The notes under the pieces are model-generated. The model was not told the DNA's origin. It saw only the letters and a program-made list of their open reading frames with translations, and searched no databases. From NCBI RefSeq assembly GCF_002198115.1, contig NZ_NGNR01000001.1, positions 1 to 64,000 of the forward strand: DNA of 64,000 bases. Reading direction: 5' to 3'. Positions 53,911 to 61,740 of this stretch are shown in pieces (within the stretch, counting starts at the first letter, position 1; each line of letters opens with the position of its first letter). Origin of the DNA: Robiginitalea sediminis. Its GTDB lineage: Bacteria; Bacteroidota; Bacteroidia; Flavobacteriales; Flavobacteriaceae. The translations under genes and the position numbers were made by a program.

Positions 53911-55131
53911 TTATTGGAACAACATCGGGGCGAATTCCGACAGGTAAATCCGCCAGTTGGTCCAGGTATGCCCGCCGGGACTCTCGCGGTATACATAGGG
54001 GAAGTCGTGCTTATCCAGTTCGGCCCGCATGGTCACCACACTTTCAATGAGGAAATCCTCCTTGCCACAGGCAATCCAATACACCTTAGGGGCAGCCGCC
54101 TTCAGGGCCAGGATCTGTTGTTCGCGTTTGGAGTGGTCTATGTTAATCCCAAACCGGCTCAGGTCTGCAAAGCCCATACTCATCACCCCGATATAATCGA
54201 ACAGCTCCGGGTTTTCGAAGGTGGTGTTCATAGTCTGCAGGCCACCCATGCTCAGGCCGGTCAGGGCCCGGTTTTCCTTTCCGGTTTTCACCGGGAAATG
54301 TTTTTCCACGTAGGGGATTACGTCCTGTACCAGGCTCTTTTCAAATTGCATGCTGGCCATCCCGCCAATCCCGGCACTGGCCACTTCCACAGGCGGGCTT
54401 ACCGTAAAGGCCGCAGCCTGGTCCGGATTGCCGTTGGTCATCACCACAAGCATGGGCTTAGCCTTGCCTGCATTAATCAGGTTGTCCAGGATATTGGCAG
54501 CCGTCCCCAGGGTAGGCCAGGCCTCCTCATCGCCCCCGCCTCCATGGAGCAGGTACAATACCGGGTAGTTTTCATTGCTGTCCTCATAACCCGGAGGGGT
54601 ATAGACAAACATCCGTCGGGTCAGCCCCAGGGTGGGCGACTCGTACCAAACGGCGCGAACAGACCCTTTAGGCCCGGTTTTGGCCCAGTAGAGGTCCGAG
54701 GCAGGGCCGGGCACGTAGAGTACACTGGCCGTACTGAAGCGTCCGTCGCGGACAATATTCTTGTTGGCCGGGTCCAGGGTGCGCACCCCATCCACCATAA
54801 AGGCATAGGCGTATAGTTCCGGCTCCATGGCGGGGATGGCCACGGACCACACATCGTCTTCCCCTTTCTCCAAAGAGGTCATTTGCTGGGCAAAGCCCCC
54901 ATTGCCATCGGGCCCGAAAGGCATCCAGTTCCCGGAGAGCTGCACCAGGGTAGCTTCCGGCGCTTTAATCCGAAAGGTGACCGTCCCGTCCTCTCCCATT
55001 TCCGGGGATACTACTGGGATATTTTGTGCCAGTTCCTGGGCGCCGGCAAAGAGCGGAAGCGCAGCTATTACTAGGGCGAATACTGCATTTTTGAAGGCCG
55101 GTTTCCGACCTGTGGAGAAGGGTGTTTTCAT
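53911..55131 (-). CDS. Secreted esterase, CE1/feruloyl-esterase-like
   Basis: The 406-residue product has a signal peptide (to about FAGAQ). An N-terminal immunoglobulin-like or CBM48-like domain follows (FRIKAPEATLVQLSGNWMPFG). The alpha/beta hydrolase domain has VLYLLHGGGGDEEAW, nucleophile Ser294 in TGLSMGG and a catalytic His in GGHTWTNWR. This matches CE1 enzymes (XynZ or Fes-like) that remove feruloyl or acetyl groups from plant xylan. It converges with the regulator gene and its promoter carries a separate dyad, so it may be part of the same carbohydrate response. Confidence 0.88.
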   Translation of the reverse strand: MKTPFSTGRKPAFKNAVFALVIAALPLFAGAQELAQNIPVVSPEMGEDGTVTFRIKAPEATLVQLSGNWMPFGPDGNGGFAQQMTSLEKGEDDVWSVAIPAMEPELYAYAFMVDGVRTLDPANKNIVRDGRFSTASVLYVPGPASDLYWAKTGPKGSVRAVWYESPTLGLTRRMFVYTPPGYEDSNENYPVLYLLHGGGGDEEAWPTLGTAANILDNLINAGKAKPMLVVMTNGNPDQAAAFTVSPPVEVASAGIGGMASMQFEKSLVQDVIPYVEKHFPVKTGKENRALTGLSMGGLQTMNTTFENPELFDYIGVMSMGFADLSRFGINIDHSKREQQILALKAAAPKVYWIACGKEDFLIESVVTMRAELDKHDFPYVYRESPGGHTWTNWRIYLSEFAPMLFQ

Positions 55132-55143
55132 GGTTAAAGAAGT

Positions 55144-55166
55144 TTATGTGTGAAAGATACACATAA
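55144..55166. promoter_or_regulatory. Dyad operator at the esterase promoter
   Basis: TTATGTGT (55144-55151), 7 nt, ACACATAA (55159-55166) is an exact 8-7-8 inverted repeat. It contains the -7 box of the esterase promoter. The half-site is not the same as that of the GH3/regulator palindrome. Confidence 0.6.
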
Positions 55167-55182
55167 GGCGTTCCGCGGGCAA
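55152..55182 (-). promoter_or_regulatory. Esterase promoter
   Basis: On the minus strand TTG (55182-55180) and TATCTTTC (55159-55152) are 20 nt apart, one base from consensus in the -7 box, 20 nt before the ATG. Confidence 0.6.
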
Positions 55183-55287
55183 TTTTCCCGTCAAAAAAAA
55201 CATCGCGCTACATTTTTGTAATTCCCTGAAGCGCAAGGTATTCTTCCTTTTGATTATCTTAATCCCTGACCAACCTAAGCAACCGAC

Positions 55288-55998
55288 ATGCTGCGCTTCC
55301 TTCGCGCTTTTCGCCAACGCCTGCTCGCCGAAAACCGGCTGAGCAAGTACCTGCTGTATGCGGTTGGTGAAATTGTGTTGGTGGTGATCGGGATCCTGAT
55401 TGCTTTGCAGATCAATACCTGGAACAATGACCAGATGGAAAAGCAGGCCGCGGTCATTTTTTACCAGAACATCATACAGCAATTGCGCGATGACCGGGGA
55501 AATTTAATGGGGCAAATCGAGTACAATAACCGGTATTATGCACCATTTGAATTTGCCATCCGTACCATCGACTCCAAAAATCTAAGCCAAAAGGACAGCC
55601 TGAGTTCCATTGCAGTTCACCTTTCCGATTACTCGGACTTTGACCGGGAGGGCAACATCTATGAGACCATTGTGGCAAGCGGGGACGTCCAGCTCATCCA
55701 CAACGACCAAATAAAGGGACGCTTACGCAACCTGGAGGAAACCTATCTGTATATTAACCGCATAGAGTCCATCCAACTGCAGTTTATCATGCAACTCATG
55801 CCGGAGCTGCTTCAAATGGTGCAACTTACCACAGGAAAGCCTGTGGATATCGAAAAACTGTTTGGGGTGGAATTGCAAAATTCCTTCGCTATTGCGCTGC
55901 GGCTCATGGGCGAGAAAGGTGCCATCTATGACCGGGCCGTCCGGGAAATAGACACCGCGATAATGGAAATAGAAGCAGAACTCGGCCGGCTTCAATAA
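55288..55998 (+). CDS. DUF6090-family membrane protein
   Basis: The 236-residue product has the DUF6090 opening: a basic amphipathic N-terminus (MLRFLRAFRQRLLAENRLSKYLLYA), a membrane helix (VGEIVLVVIGILIALQINTWN), and a long helical cytoplasmic or periplasmic part. The GEIxLVVxGILIALxINxWN phrase is the family mark and is very frequent in Flavobacteria. The function is unknown. It precedes the class V aminotransferase by 11 nt and is probably co-transcribed with it. Confidence 0.88.
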   Translation: MLRFLRAFRQRLLAENRLSKYLLYAVGEIVLVVIGILIALQINTWNNDQMEKQAAVIFYQNIIQQLRDDRGNLMGQIEYNNRYYAPFEFAIRTIDSKNLSQKDSLSSIAVHLSDYSDFDREGNIYETIVASGDVQLIHNDQIKGRLRNLEETYLYINRIESIQLQFIMQLMPELLQMVQLTTGKPVDIEKLFGVELQNSFAIALRLMGEKGAIYDRAVREIDTAIMEIEAELGRLQ

Positions 55999-56009
55999 AT
56001 AAGTACCCT

Positions 56010-57236
56010 ATGACCCTCGACCTTACTTTCACCCGCTCCCAATTCCCCGCCTTCTCCCAACCCGATTTACAGGGGTGGGCCTTTTTTGAAAATGCGGGGG
56101 GCTCCTATCCATGTAAGCAAGTCGTGCAGCGGCTCACGGATTTTTACACCCAAAACAAGGTACAGCCTTATTACCCCTACCCGGCTTCGGAACGAGCCGG
56201 GGACCTTATGGACAGCGCTTATGCCCGAATGGCCACCTACCTGAATGCGGAACCGGAGGAGGTTCACTTCGGGCCTTCCACCACCCAGAATGTCTATGTG
56301 CTGGCCCATGCGCTGCGGCCCATGTGGCAGGAAGGCGACCGGATTATCGTCTCCTGCCAGGACCACGAGGCCAATGCCGGGGCCTGGCGCCGCCTGGCAA
56401 AGCGGGGTATTGAGGTAGTGGAATGGCATGTGGACCCCCAAACCGGAGTCCTGGACCCCGCTGCACTGGAAGGGTTATTCAACGACCGTACCCGCCTGCT
56501 GGCCTTCCCGCATTGCTCCAATATTATTGGCCATGTAAACCCGGTGGCCGAACTCACCCGGATGGCCCATGCGCATGGAGCCCTTTCAGTAGTGGATGGG
56601 GTGGGATGGGCCCCGCATGAAATCCCCGACATGAAAGCCCTTGGGGTGGATATTTATATGTTTTCCTCCTACAAGACTTACGGCCCCCACCTGGGGGTGA
56701 TGTACGTAACAAAAGACCTGATGGGCCGTGTGGAAAACCAGGCGCATTTCTTTAAGGAAGGAGTGGCCCGAAGCATGCTCACCCCGGCCGGGCCGGACCA
56801 TGCCCAGGTGGCTGCAGTGAATGGTATCCTGGACTATTTCGATGCCCAGTACGCCCACCACGTTGGAGGGGATGCCCCCGCACCGGAGCGCGCCCGTGCC
56901 CTGAACGGACTCTTCCGGGCCCAGGAACAGGGCTTGCTGGAGCCGTTGATGGGCTTCTTAGAAGCGCGGGAAGATGTACAGCTTGTAGGACCGGGCATGG
57001 GTGCCCAGCGGGCCCCCATTGTAGCCATCCTGCCGAAAAACAAACCACTGGAGGAGGTATACGCGGCGTTAACCGCTCATAAACTGATGCTGGGCTTCGG
57101 TGACTTTTACGCCGTAAGGCCCCTGATGGACATGGGCATCCCGACCAAACCCGGAGTCATCCGTATGTCCTTTGTGCACTATACCTCCCCGGAAGAAATC
57201 GGGCAATTGATCCGCGGGCTGGAAGCCGCCCTATAA
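56010..57236 (+). CDS. Class V aminotransferase (cysteine desulfurase-like PLP enzyme)
   Basis: The 408-residue product is a fold-type I PLP enzyme with FFENAGGSYPCKQVVQRL at the N-terminus, FGPSTTQNVYVLAHAL, CQDHEANAGAWRRLA, cofactor Asp in VVDGVGWAPHE and the PLP lysine Lys222 (MFSSYKTYGPHLG). It resembles the NifS/CsdA-like group most closely, but the usual catalytic-cysteine loop near the C-terminus is not evident. It may therefore be an isopenicillin-epimerase-like aminotransferase or lyase. The substrate is unknown. It follows the DUF6090 gene closely. Confidence 0.82.
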   Translation: MTLDLTFTRSQFPAFSQPDLQGWAFFENAGGSYPCKQVVQRLTDFYTQNKVQPYYPYPASERAGDLMDSAYARMATYLNAEPEEVHFGPSTTQNVYVLAHALRPMWQEGDRIIVSCQDHEANAGAWRRLAKRGIEVVEWHVDPQTGVLDPAALEGLFNDRTRLLAFPHCSNIIGHVNPVAELTRMAHAHGALSVVDGVGWAPHEIPDMKALGVDIYMFSSYKTYGPHLGVMYVTKDLMGRVENQAHFFKEGVARSMLTPAGPDHAQVAAVNGILDYFDAQYAHHVGGDAPAPERARALNGLFRAQEQGLLEPLMGFLEAREDVQLVGPGMGAQRAPIVAILPKNKPLEEVYAALTAHKLMLGFGDFYAVRPLMDMGIPTKPGVIRMSFVHYTSPEEIGQLIRGLEAAL

Positions 57237-57253
57237 CGGACATGAAATAGCAT

Positions 57254-57277
57254 AAAAAAAGGGGGCCTATACCCCCC
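57254..57277 (-). terminator. Intrinsic terminator, U-tract on the minus strand
   Basis: Read leftward, GGGGGG (57277-57272), a short loop, CCCCC (57265-57261), then seven Ts (57260-57254). It ends the YegP-like gene and can also stop transcription arriving from the aminotransferase. Confidence 0.8.
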
Positions 57278-57301
57278 TTTGAATACGTTTAAGAAGTCGC
57301 C

Positions 57302-57634
57302 TTAGGCCGTAGTGTCGTTAACACCGGCATCCGGAGCATTCTTTTTAACCGAGGCAATTCCATTTTCCATGGCGCTGGTCCCGGAATACATTTCGCTGGA
57401 GCCGATTACCTGGCCATTGGATGCCTTCAGGTTGAAGTAGGGACTGCCGTTGCTGGAAGTCTTGCGCTCGAACATGGCGTCGTTCTGAGAATTCTTGCGA
57501 ACGGATTCGATGCCGTTTTCGCATGCAGCTTTGGTGGAATACCCCTGGCTGCTAAGGATGACTTGTCCGTTTCCGGCCTTGAGGTTAAACCTGAACTTGC
57601 CAGCATTATCGGTTTTTATTTCAAATTTTCCCAT
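57302..57634 (-). CDS. YegP-like protein with two DUF1508 repeats
   Basis: The 110-residue product is two tandem DUF1508 modules. Each has the pattern (F)xFNLKAxNGQVIxSSxxYS, then a xGIxSVKKN phrase: GKFRFNLKAGNGQVILSS and SPYFNLKASNGQVIGSS. YegP-type proteins are small, soluble, and of unknown function. It has its own terminator and no close co-directional neighbour. Confidence 0.92.
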   Translation of the reverse strand: MGKFEIKTDNAGKFRFNLKAGNGQVILSSQGYSTKAACENGIESVRKNSQNDAMFERKTSSNGSPYFNLKASNGQVIGSSEMYSGTSAMENGIASVKKNAPDAGVNDTTA

Positions 57635-57730
57635 GTCAAAAGAGATTTGTTAATGGATTTGCCGTGAAGTTAACTAAAATGGGCGGAATCTTATAATAAA
57701 ACGCTTAAAACGTTGCCCATAATAGGGGCA

Positions 57731-57761
57731 TAATCCCGTTTGTTCATTGGAGGCGGGATTA
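57731..57761. other. Hairpin in the gap before the NIPSNAP gene stop
   Basis: TAATCCCG (57731-57738) pairs with CGGGATTA (57754-57761) around a 15-nt loop. It is between the YegP-like gene and the stop of the leftward NIPSNAP gene and might slow transcription; no T-run is present. Confidence 0.4.
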
Positions 57762-57855
57762 GCCTATGCTGGGGAGTTGCAGGGTAAAAGTGTAGGTTGC
57801 TGGGTGGGCGGGAGTGGGGGACCCCCTGGCCTGAAAATGCGATTTGTGGCATCCG

Positions 57856-58653
57856 CTATTTCAATGGCGAAAAGGCAACAGGCACCAGCAATTCCGCAGT
57901 TATGGAATCCACCAAGGGGCCATCCGCAATAGATTCGGCATACGCCTTTTTCCAGGCAGGGTCCTCCCCGAAGCGCTTCCAGCTTTCAGACCGCGCCGCA
58001 GTATCAGGGAAACTCACCAGGTATTTCAGGGTATTTCCTGCTCCCGGAGTCTGCGGGTCCAGGTTGAAATACACCACATTTGTAATTCCATTGTCCTCAA
58101 AGATTTTCATAGTATGGTCCCGGAACCGCGCGTGGAGGGCTTCCAGCTTACCCGGGTGGGTATAGTAGGTACGAAGGGAAAAAATCCGGGGGGCTTTATC
58201 TTCTGGCAAAAGGCGGGGGGAATAGTCCGTATAAGACAAAAAGACATTGGCCACGGAATCCACAATCGGGCCGTTCTGGTGGGAGGCCTCATAGGCCGAC
58301 TTCCACTCCGGATCGTTTGAGAAAGCTTGCCAGGATTGGTCTCGGGCTTCACGCGACGGATACCCCATCAGGTAAACCAGAACATCCTCCTCTCCTTCCA
58401 GGGGGGTCCAGTATCCGAGATTGACCATGTCATGCTTTTCGAAAAGGGCCAGGGTATGGTCCTGAAAACGTCTTAACAAGGCTTCCCGTTTGCCGGGATA
58501 GCAGTAATAGGTCCTCAGCTCGAAGTATTCCGGAGTTACCGCTTCCGCAGCTTCAGGGACCGGTTCTGCAGGGGCTTCCTCCTTATTGGCGGGCCCTCCG
58601 CAGGAGAGGGTGATCAAAGCGGCAATCAGATAAATAAGTTGGGTTGGTTTCAT
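57856..58653 (-). CDS. Lipoprotein with two NIPSNAP-type domains
   Basis: The 265-residue product starts at the ATG preceding lipobox ITLSC (Cys18); the longer frame upstream is an off-frame reading of the neighbouring gene. Two NIPSNAP/dimeric alpha-beta barrel domains follow: FELRTYYCYPGKREALLRRFQDHTLALFEKHDM and FSLRTYYTHPGKLEALHARFRDHTMKIFEDNGI. Their function is unknown in bacteria; related folds include monooxygenases. It lies 13 nt after the PhyH gene and is probably co-transcribed. Confidence 0.85.
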   Translation of the reverse strand: MKPTQLIYLIAALITLSCGGPANKEEAPAEPVPEAAEAVTPEYFELRTYYCYPGKREALLRRFQDHTLALFEKHDMVNLGYWTPLEGEEDVLVYLMGYPSREARDQSWQAFSNDPEWKSAYEASHQNGPIVDSVANVFLSYTDYSPRLLPEDKAPRIFSLRTYYTHPGKLEALHARFRDHTMKIFEDNGITNVVYFNLDPQTPGAGNTLKYLVSFPDTAARSESWKRFGEDPAWKKAYAESIADGPLVDSITAELLVPVAFSPLK

Positions 58654-58666
58654 AAGGTGTTTCTTT

Positions 58667-59590
58667 TCAGTAAACAGGTTCTTTGGTATTCGGAGGGGTG
58701 TAAAGCAATGGGAAAAAGCGGCCTTCCATTTTTTTGCCCTTGGCAATGGAGGGGACCCCTTCCAGCAGTACCTCATCGGAATTCGACAGGGTGCCATCGG
58801 CAAAAACGTTGATAACAAAGGCCCTTCGAGGGCGCTCCGACCGGTTCTCGTAGGACCCGTGTACCATTTTGGGATGGTGGAAGGTGCCATAACCTGCAGG
58901 CATTTCCACTGCGACCCGATTCTCGTAGGCCTTTCGCTGGGCATCCGAAAGCAAGGCGCTTAGCCCGTCCATATCCCCTGCCAGCTCAATTTTATCCAAA
59001 AGCTCCCATTTATGGCTTCCGGGGATATAATGAATACACCCGTTATCGGCACTGGCATCGTCCAGGCCCACCCAACAGGTGAGGTGTTGCAGAGGAGTCG
59101 TTCGGGTCCAGTAGCTGTAATCCTGATGCCAGGCCACTACACCCCCATGGCGCGCCGGCTTGCAAAAAAGCTGGTCGTGCCAGAAGCGGACTGCACGGGT
59201 ACCCAGCAACTGGGATGCCGGAACCACAAACCTCGGGTTAAAGAGGACGTCATGAAACCCCTCGGCAATACGCCAATGGCCCAGGGAATGAAAAAGCACC
59301 TTGTCTGCATCCCCTGATTCGTTCGAATGGAATTCATAGAAGAGGTCATGACCGGGATGACCGGGATCCATAAGCCGCTCCAACTCGGTGCGCAGGGCAT
59401 TTATCTGATCCTCCTCCAGGATTTTTACATGGCTGAGGTACCCGTTTTCTTCATAGAACGCTACCTGCTCCTCCCCTAGCCGGTACCGTTCCCAGGCATC
59501 CTCCGGGGACATTCCGGGGAACAGGTCACTTACAAGGCCATGTATTTCGGCCAGATCCCTTACACCGTGTTTGTTCATGTCACCATCCAT
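58667..59590 (-). CDS. Phytanoyl-CoA dioxygenase-family protein (PhyH)
   Basis: The 307-residue product is an Fe(II)/2-oxoglutarate oxygenase. It has the HxD pair His155 and Asp157 in WHQDYSYW, the distal His244 in [11 protein letters not shown], and an Arg for 2-oxoglutarate binding in RPRRAF. The substrate is unknown. I start it at the ATG (MDGDMNKHG) rather than the TTG two codons earlier. It sits in a leftward run with a Tat-type Gfo/Idh/MocA oxidoreductase upstream and the NIPSNAP lipoprotein downstream, so it likely takes part in one catabolic pathway. Confidence 0.87.
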   Translation of the reverse strand: MDGDMNKHGVRDLAEIHGLVSDLFPGMSPEDAWERYRLGEEQVAFYEENGYLSHVKILEEDQINALRTELERLMDPGHPGHDLFYEFHSNESGDADKVLFHSLGHWRIAEGFHDVLFNPRFVVPASQLLGTRAVRFWHDQLFCKPARHGGVVAWHQDYSYWTRTTPLQHLTCWVGLDDASADNGCIHYIPGSHKWELLDKIELAGDMDGLSALLSDAQRKAYENRVAVEMPAGYGTFHHPKMVHGSYENRSERPRRAFVINVFADGTLSNSDEVLLEGVPSIAKGKKMEGRFFPLLYTPPNTKEPVY

Positions 59591-59617
59591 TTTCAAATCG
59601 ACACAGCTTCAAATCAA

Positions 59618-61093
59618 CTACATCTCCCATCCTTCCCTGTAGGTGCGACCCACAAACTGGTTGGCTTCTTCGAGGTTGGTGACGCGCATAGCATCCCCAT
59701 CCCAAAGCAACTTCTTCCTGCCGTAGAATTCATGGCGGCCTTCCTCAGTTTCCCTGCGCAGCATATAACTGCGTATGGCCAGGTTGCCCATCAGCACCGT
59801 TTCGGTCATGGGCCCGGCGTAGTCGAAAGAGGAGGTCAGCGAACGGTGCTCCTCGCTGTCAAAACCGGCCTTGCAGGCATCCACCCATTTGCGTTGGTGC
59901 CCGTATTCCGGTTCTTCCATTTCTTCCACCTCCGGGCCGAATTCCCGGGTTCCATCATTGAGGAACAGCTTGGGCATAAGGGGGGAACTATCGTTGATAT
60001 TGGTCGAGATGATCCCGTTTTCCCCGATAATCAGGACCCCATTGGCACTGTCTCGACCTCCGATATCCATATCTGCGGGAATCCCTTCCGGGTGGGCCGG
60101 GCGGATGCCGCCGTCGCTCCAGGTCATTTCCACAGGTGCCCCGGTCTTAGCCGTAGCCTCGTAGTGGAGGGTAATAAACGAAGAGGCCGGACAGCCTTCC
60201 GGGTGGTAGTCCGGAGTCCACATCTGTGTATATACAGAGCCCACACTGCATTCGGCATCAGTGGGAAAGGTAAGCCCCAGGGTGCGATAGGGGATGTCGA
60301 TCAGGTGGCAACCCACATCTCCAAGGGCGCCTGTTCCGTATTCCCACCAGCCCCTCCAGTTAAACGGATGCATGTTGGGAATATAGGGTGTTTCCGATGC
60401 AGGCCCCAGCCAGAGGTCCCAATCCAGGGCATCGGGTTTCCGGGCTGGGTCCGGTTGCGGCATGGCAAACCCCTGCGGCCACACCGGGCGGTTGGTCCAC
60501 ACCTGTACTTTTGAGATGGTCCCCAGCACCCCGGAATCTACCCACTTTTGCACCATCCCCAGAAGCGGGTTGGATGCCCCCTGGTTACCCATCTGGGTAA
60601 CGACCTGTTTTTCCCGGGCCATCTGGGTAAGCAATCGCGCCTCCCGGATATTGTGGGTTAAGGGTTTCTGGACGTAGACGTGCTTTCCGCGTTGCATGGC
60701 AAATGCAGCTGCCGGACCGTGCACATGGTCCGGGGTGGAAATGGTAACGGCATCGATGCCTTTCTCCTTATCCAGCATCTCGCGGTAGTCTGCGTAGCGT
60801 TTGGCTTTGGGGAAATGCTCAGCCGTCCTGGAGGCAGAACCGGAAAAGTCCACATCGCAAAGGGCAACCACCCGTTCCCTGCCACCTACAGAGGCATTGA
60901 TAATATCGCTATGGCCCTTGCCCCCGGCCCCAATGGCGGCCAGGTGGAGCCGGTCGCTGGGCGGGATGAACCCCGGGCCACCCAACACATATCGCGGCAC
61001 GATGAAAATGGAAGAAGCCAGAGCGCCCTTCTTGAGAAATTCCCTGCGACTATCGGCCTGGGAACGGTTGGGATTTTCAGGGGTTTGTTTCAT
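59618..61093 (-). CDS. Gfo/Idh/MocA-family oxidoreductase with Tat signal
   Basis: The 491-residue product starts at the ATG (MKQTPENPNRSQADSRREFL) and has a twin-arginine signal with the SRREFLKKG motif. The NAD-binding domain has LAAIGAGGKGHSDIIN and ALCDVDF. The conserved lysine sits in the EKP position, here VQKPL, and a C-terminal alpha/beta domain follows. Export of a NAD(P)-linked enzyme folded in the cytoplasm is a feature of a group common in Bacteroidetes and Planctomycetes. The substrate is probably a sugar or polyol. It precedes the PhyH gene by 27 nt. Confidence 0.88.
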   Translation of the reverse strand: MKQTPENPNRSQADSRREFLKKGALASSIFIVPRYVLGGPGFIPPSDRLHLAAIGAGGKGHSDIINASVGGRERVVALCDVDFSGSASRTAEHFPKAKRYADYREMLDKEKGIDAVTISTPDHVHGPAAAFAMQRGKHVYVQKPLTHNIREARLLTQMAREKQVVTQMGNQGASNPLLGMVQKWVDSGVLGTISKVQVWTNRPVWPQGFAMPQPDPARKPDALDWDLWLGPASETPYIPNMHPFNWRGWWEYGTGALGDVGCHLIDIPYRTLGLTFPTDAECSVGSVYTQMWTPDYHPEGCPASSFITLHYEATAKTGAPVEMTWSDGGIRPAHPEGIPADMDIGGRDSANGVLIIGENGIISTNINDSSPLMPKLFLNDGTREFGPEVEEMEEPEYGHQRKWVDACKAGFDSEEHRSLTSSFDYAGPMTETVLMGNLAIRSYMLRRETEEGRHEFYGRKKLLWDGDAMRVTNLEEANQFVGRTYREGWEM

Positions 61094-61151
61094 GGATTGT
61101 CGGTATTTGAAGTAGGGTAGAAAGTACAAATTATTTCGATAGGGTTCCCGG

Positions 61152-61595
61152 TCAACCCAGCATGGGGTGCTTTAGGGCCAACCGGATTTGCCCGGCATGG
61201 TAGGCATTGTGGTTGAGGATATGGCCCAGTAGCTTCACCCTTGGGATAACCCCGAAAAAAGGGGTCTCAACTTCCCCTTCCCACCAGCTGCCGTCTTGGG
61301 ATTCCGCCAGCCGGTTCAAGAGGCTATTCCCCGAGGCAACCAGCTCCCGGGAGGCTTGTATATCTGCCCCCTGGCCCGTATCTGTGAACCCCATAGTGGT
61401 ATTCTCCACATGGGTCTCAACTCCCAGGAAGGTACAGAGCAGGTGCATGATTTCGCCCACATGCCTGTAGTAGAACCCCACCCGAGCCGTGGAAGGGTTA
61501 AGTTTATTGTCCTGGTTGTCCTGGTCTATCTTATGGAAAACATAATGGCAGGTGAGTTCGTTCTGCGCAATGAGTTGGAGGAGGTGTGCTTGCAT
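61152..61595 (-). CDS. DinB-family protein
   Basis: The 147-residue product is a four-helix bundle of the DinB/YfiT type, with the metal-binding histidines at GFYYRHVGEIMHLL and, near the end, LGHILNHNAYHAGQIRLAL. DinB proteins bind zinc, nickel or iron; many act with low-molecular-weight thiols or have unknown roles. It lies 58 nt upstream of the Gfo/Idh/MocA gene on the same strand, so it may be the first gene of the run. Confidence 0.85.
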   Translation of the reverse strand: MQAHLLQLIAQNELTCHYVFHKIDQDNQDNKLNPSTARVGFYYRHVGEIMHLLCTFLGVETHVENTTMGFTDTGQGADIQASRELVASGNSLLNRLAESQDGSWWEGEVETPFFGVIPRVKLLGHILNHNAYHAGQIRLALKHPMLG

Positions 61596-61698
61596 AGGTC
61601 CGTTTTGAATGTATTCCTCAATATCGGCAAAATCCTCAAGCCGGCCACCTTGTTGTTTCAGGGTGCTGCCGAGCGCTTCAAAACCCAGGAAAAATCTT

Positions 61699-61729
61699 TT
61701 TGCCTAAATTTAGGACCGAGGTACCTTCA
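61699..61729 (+). promoter_or_regulatory. Promoter of the malonate operon
   Basis: TTTG at 61699-61702 and TACCTTCA at 61722-61729, 19 nt apart, approximate the consensus (two mismatches in the -7 box). The ATG follows 11 nt later. Confidence 0.5.
61703..61714. promoter_or_regulatory. 12-nt palindrome inside the malonate promoter
   Basis: CCTAAATTTAGG is a perfect palindrome placed directly behind the -33 box. It may bind a repressor or activator. Confidence 0.45.
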
Positions 61730-61740
61730 ACACGATACGC

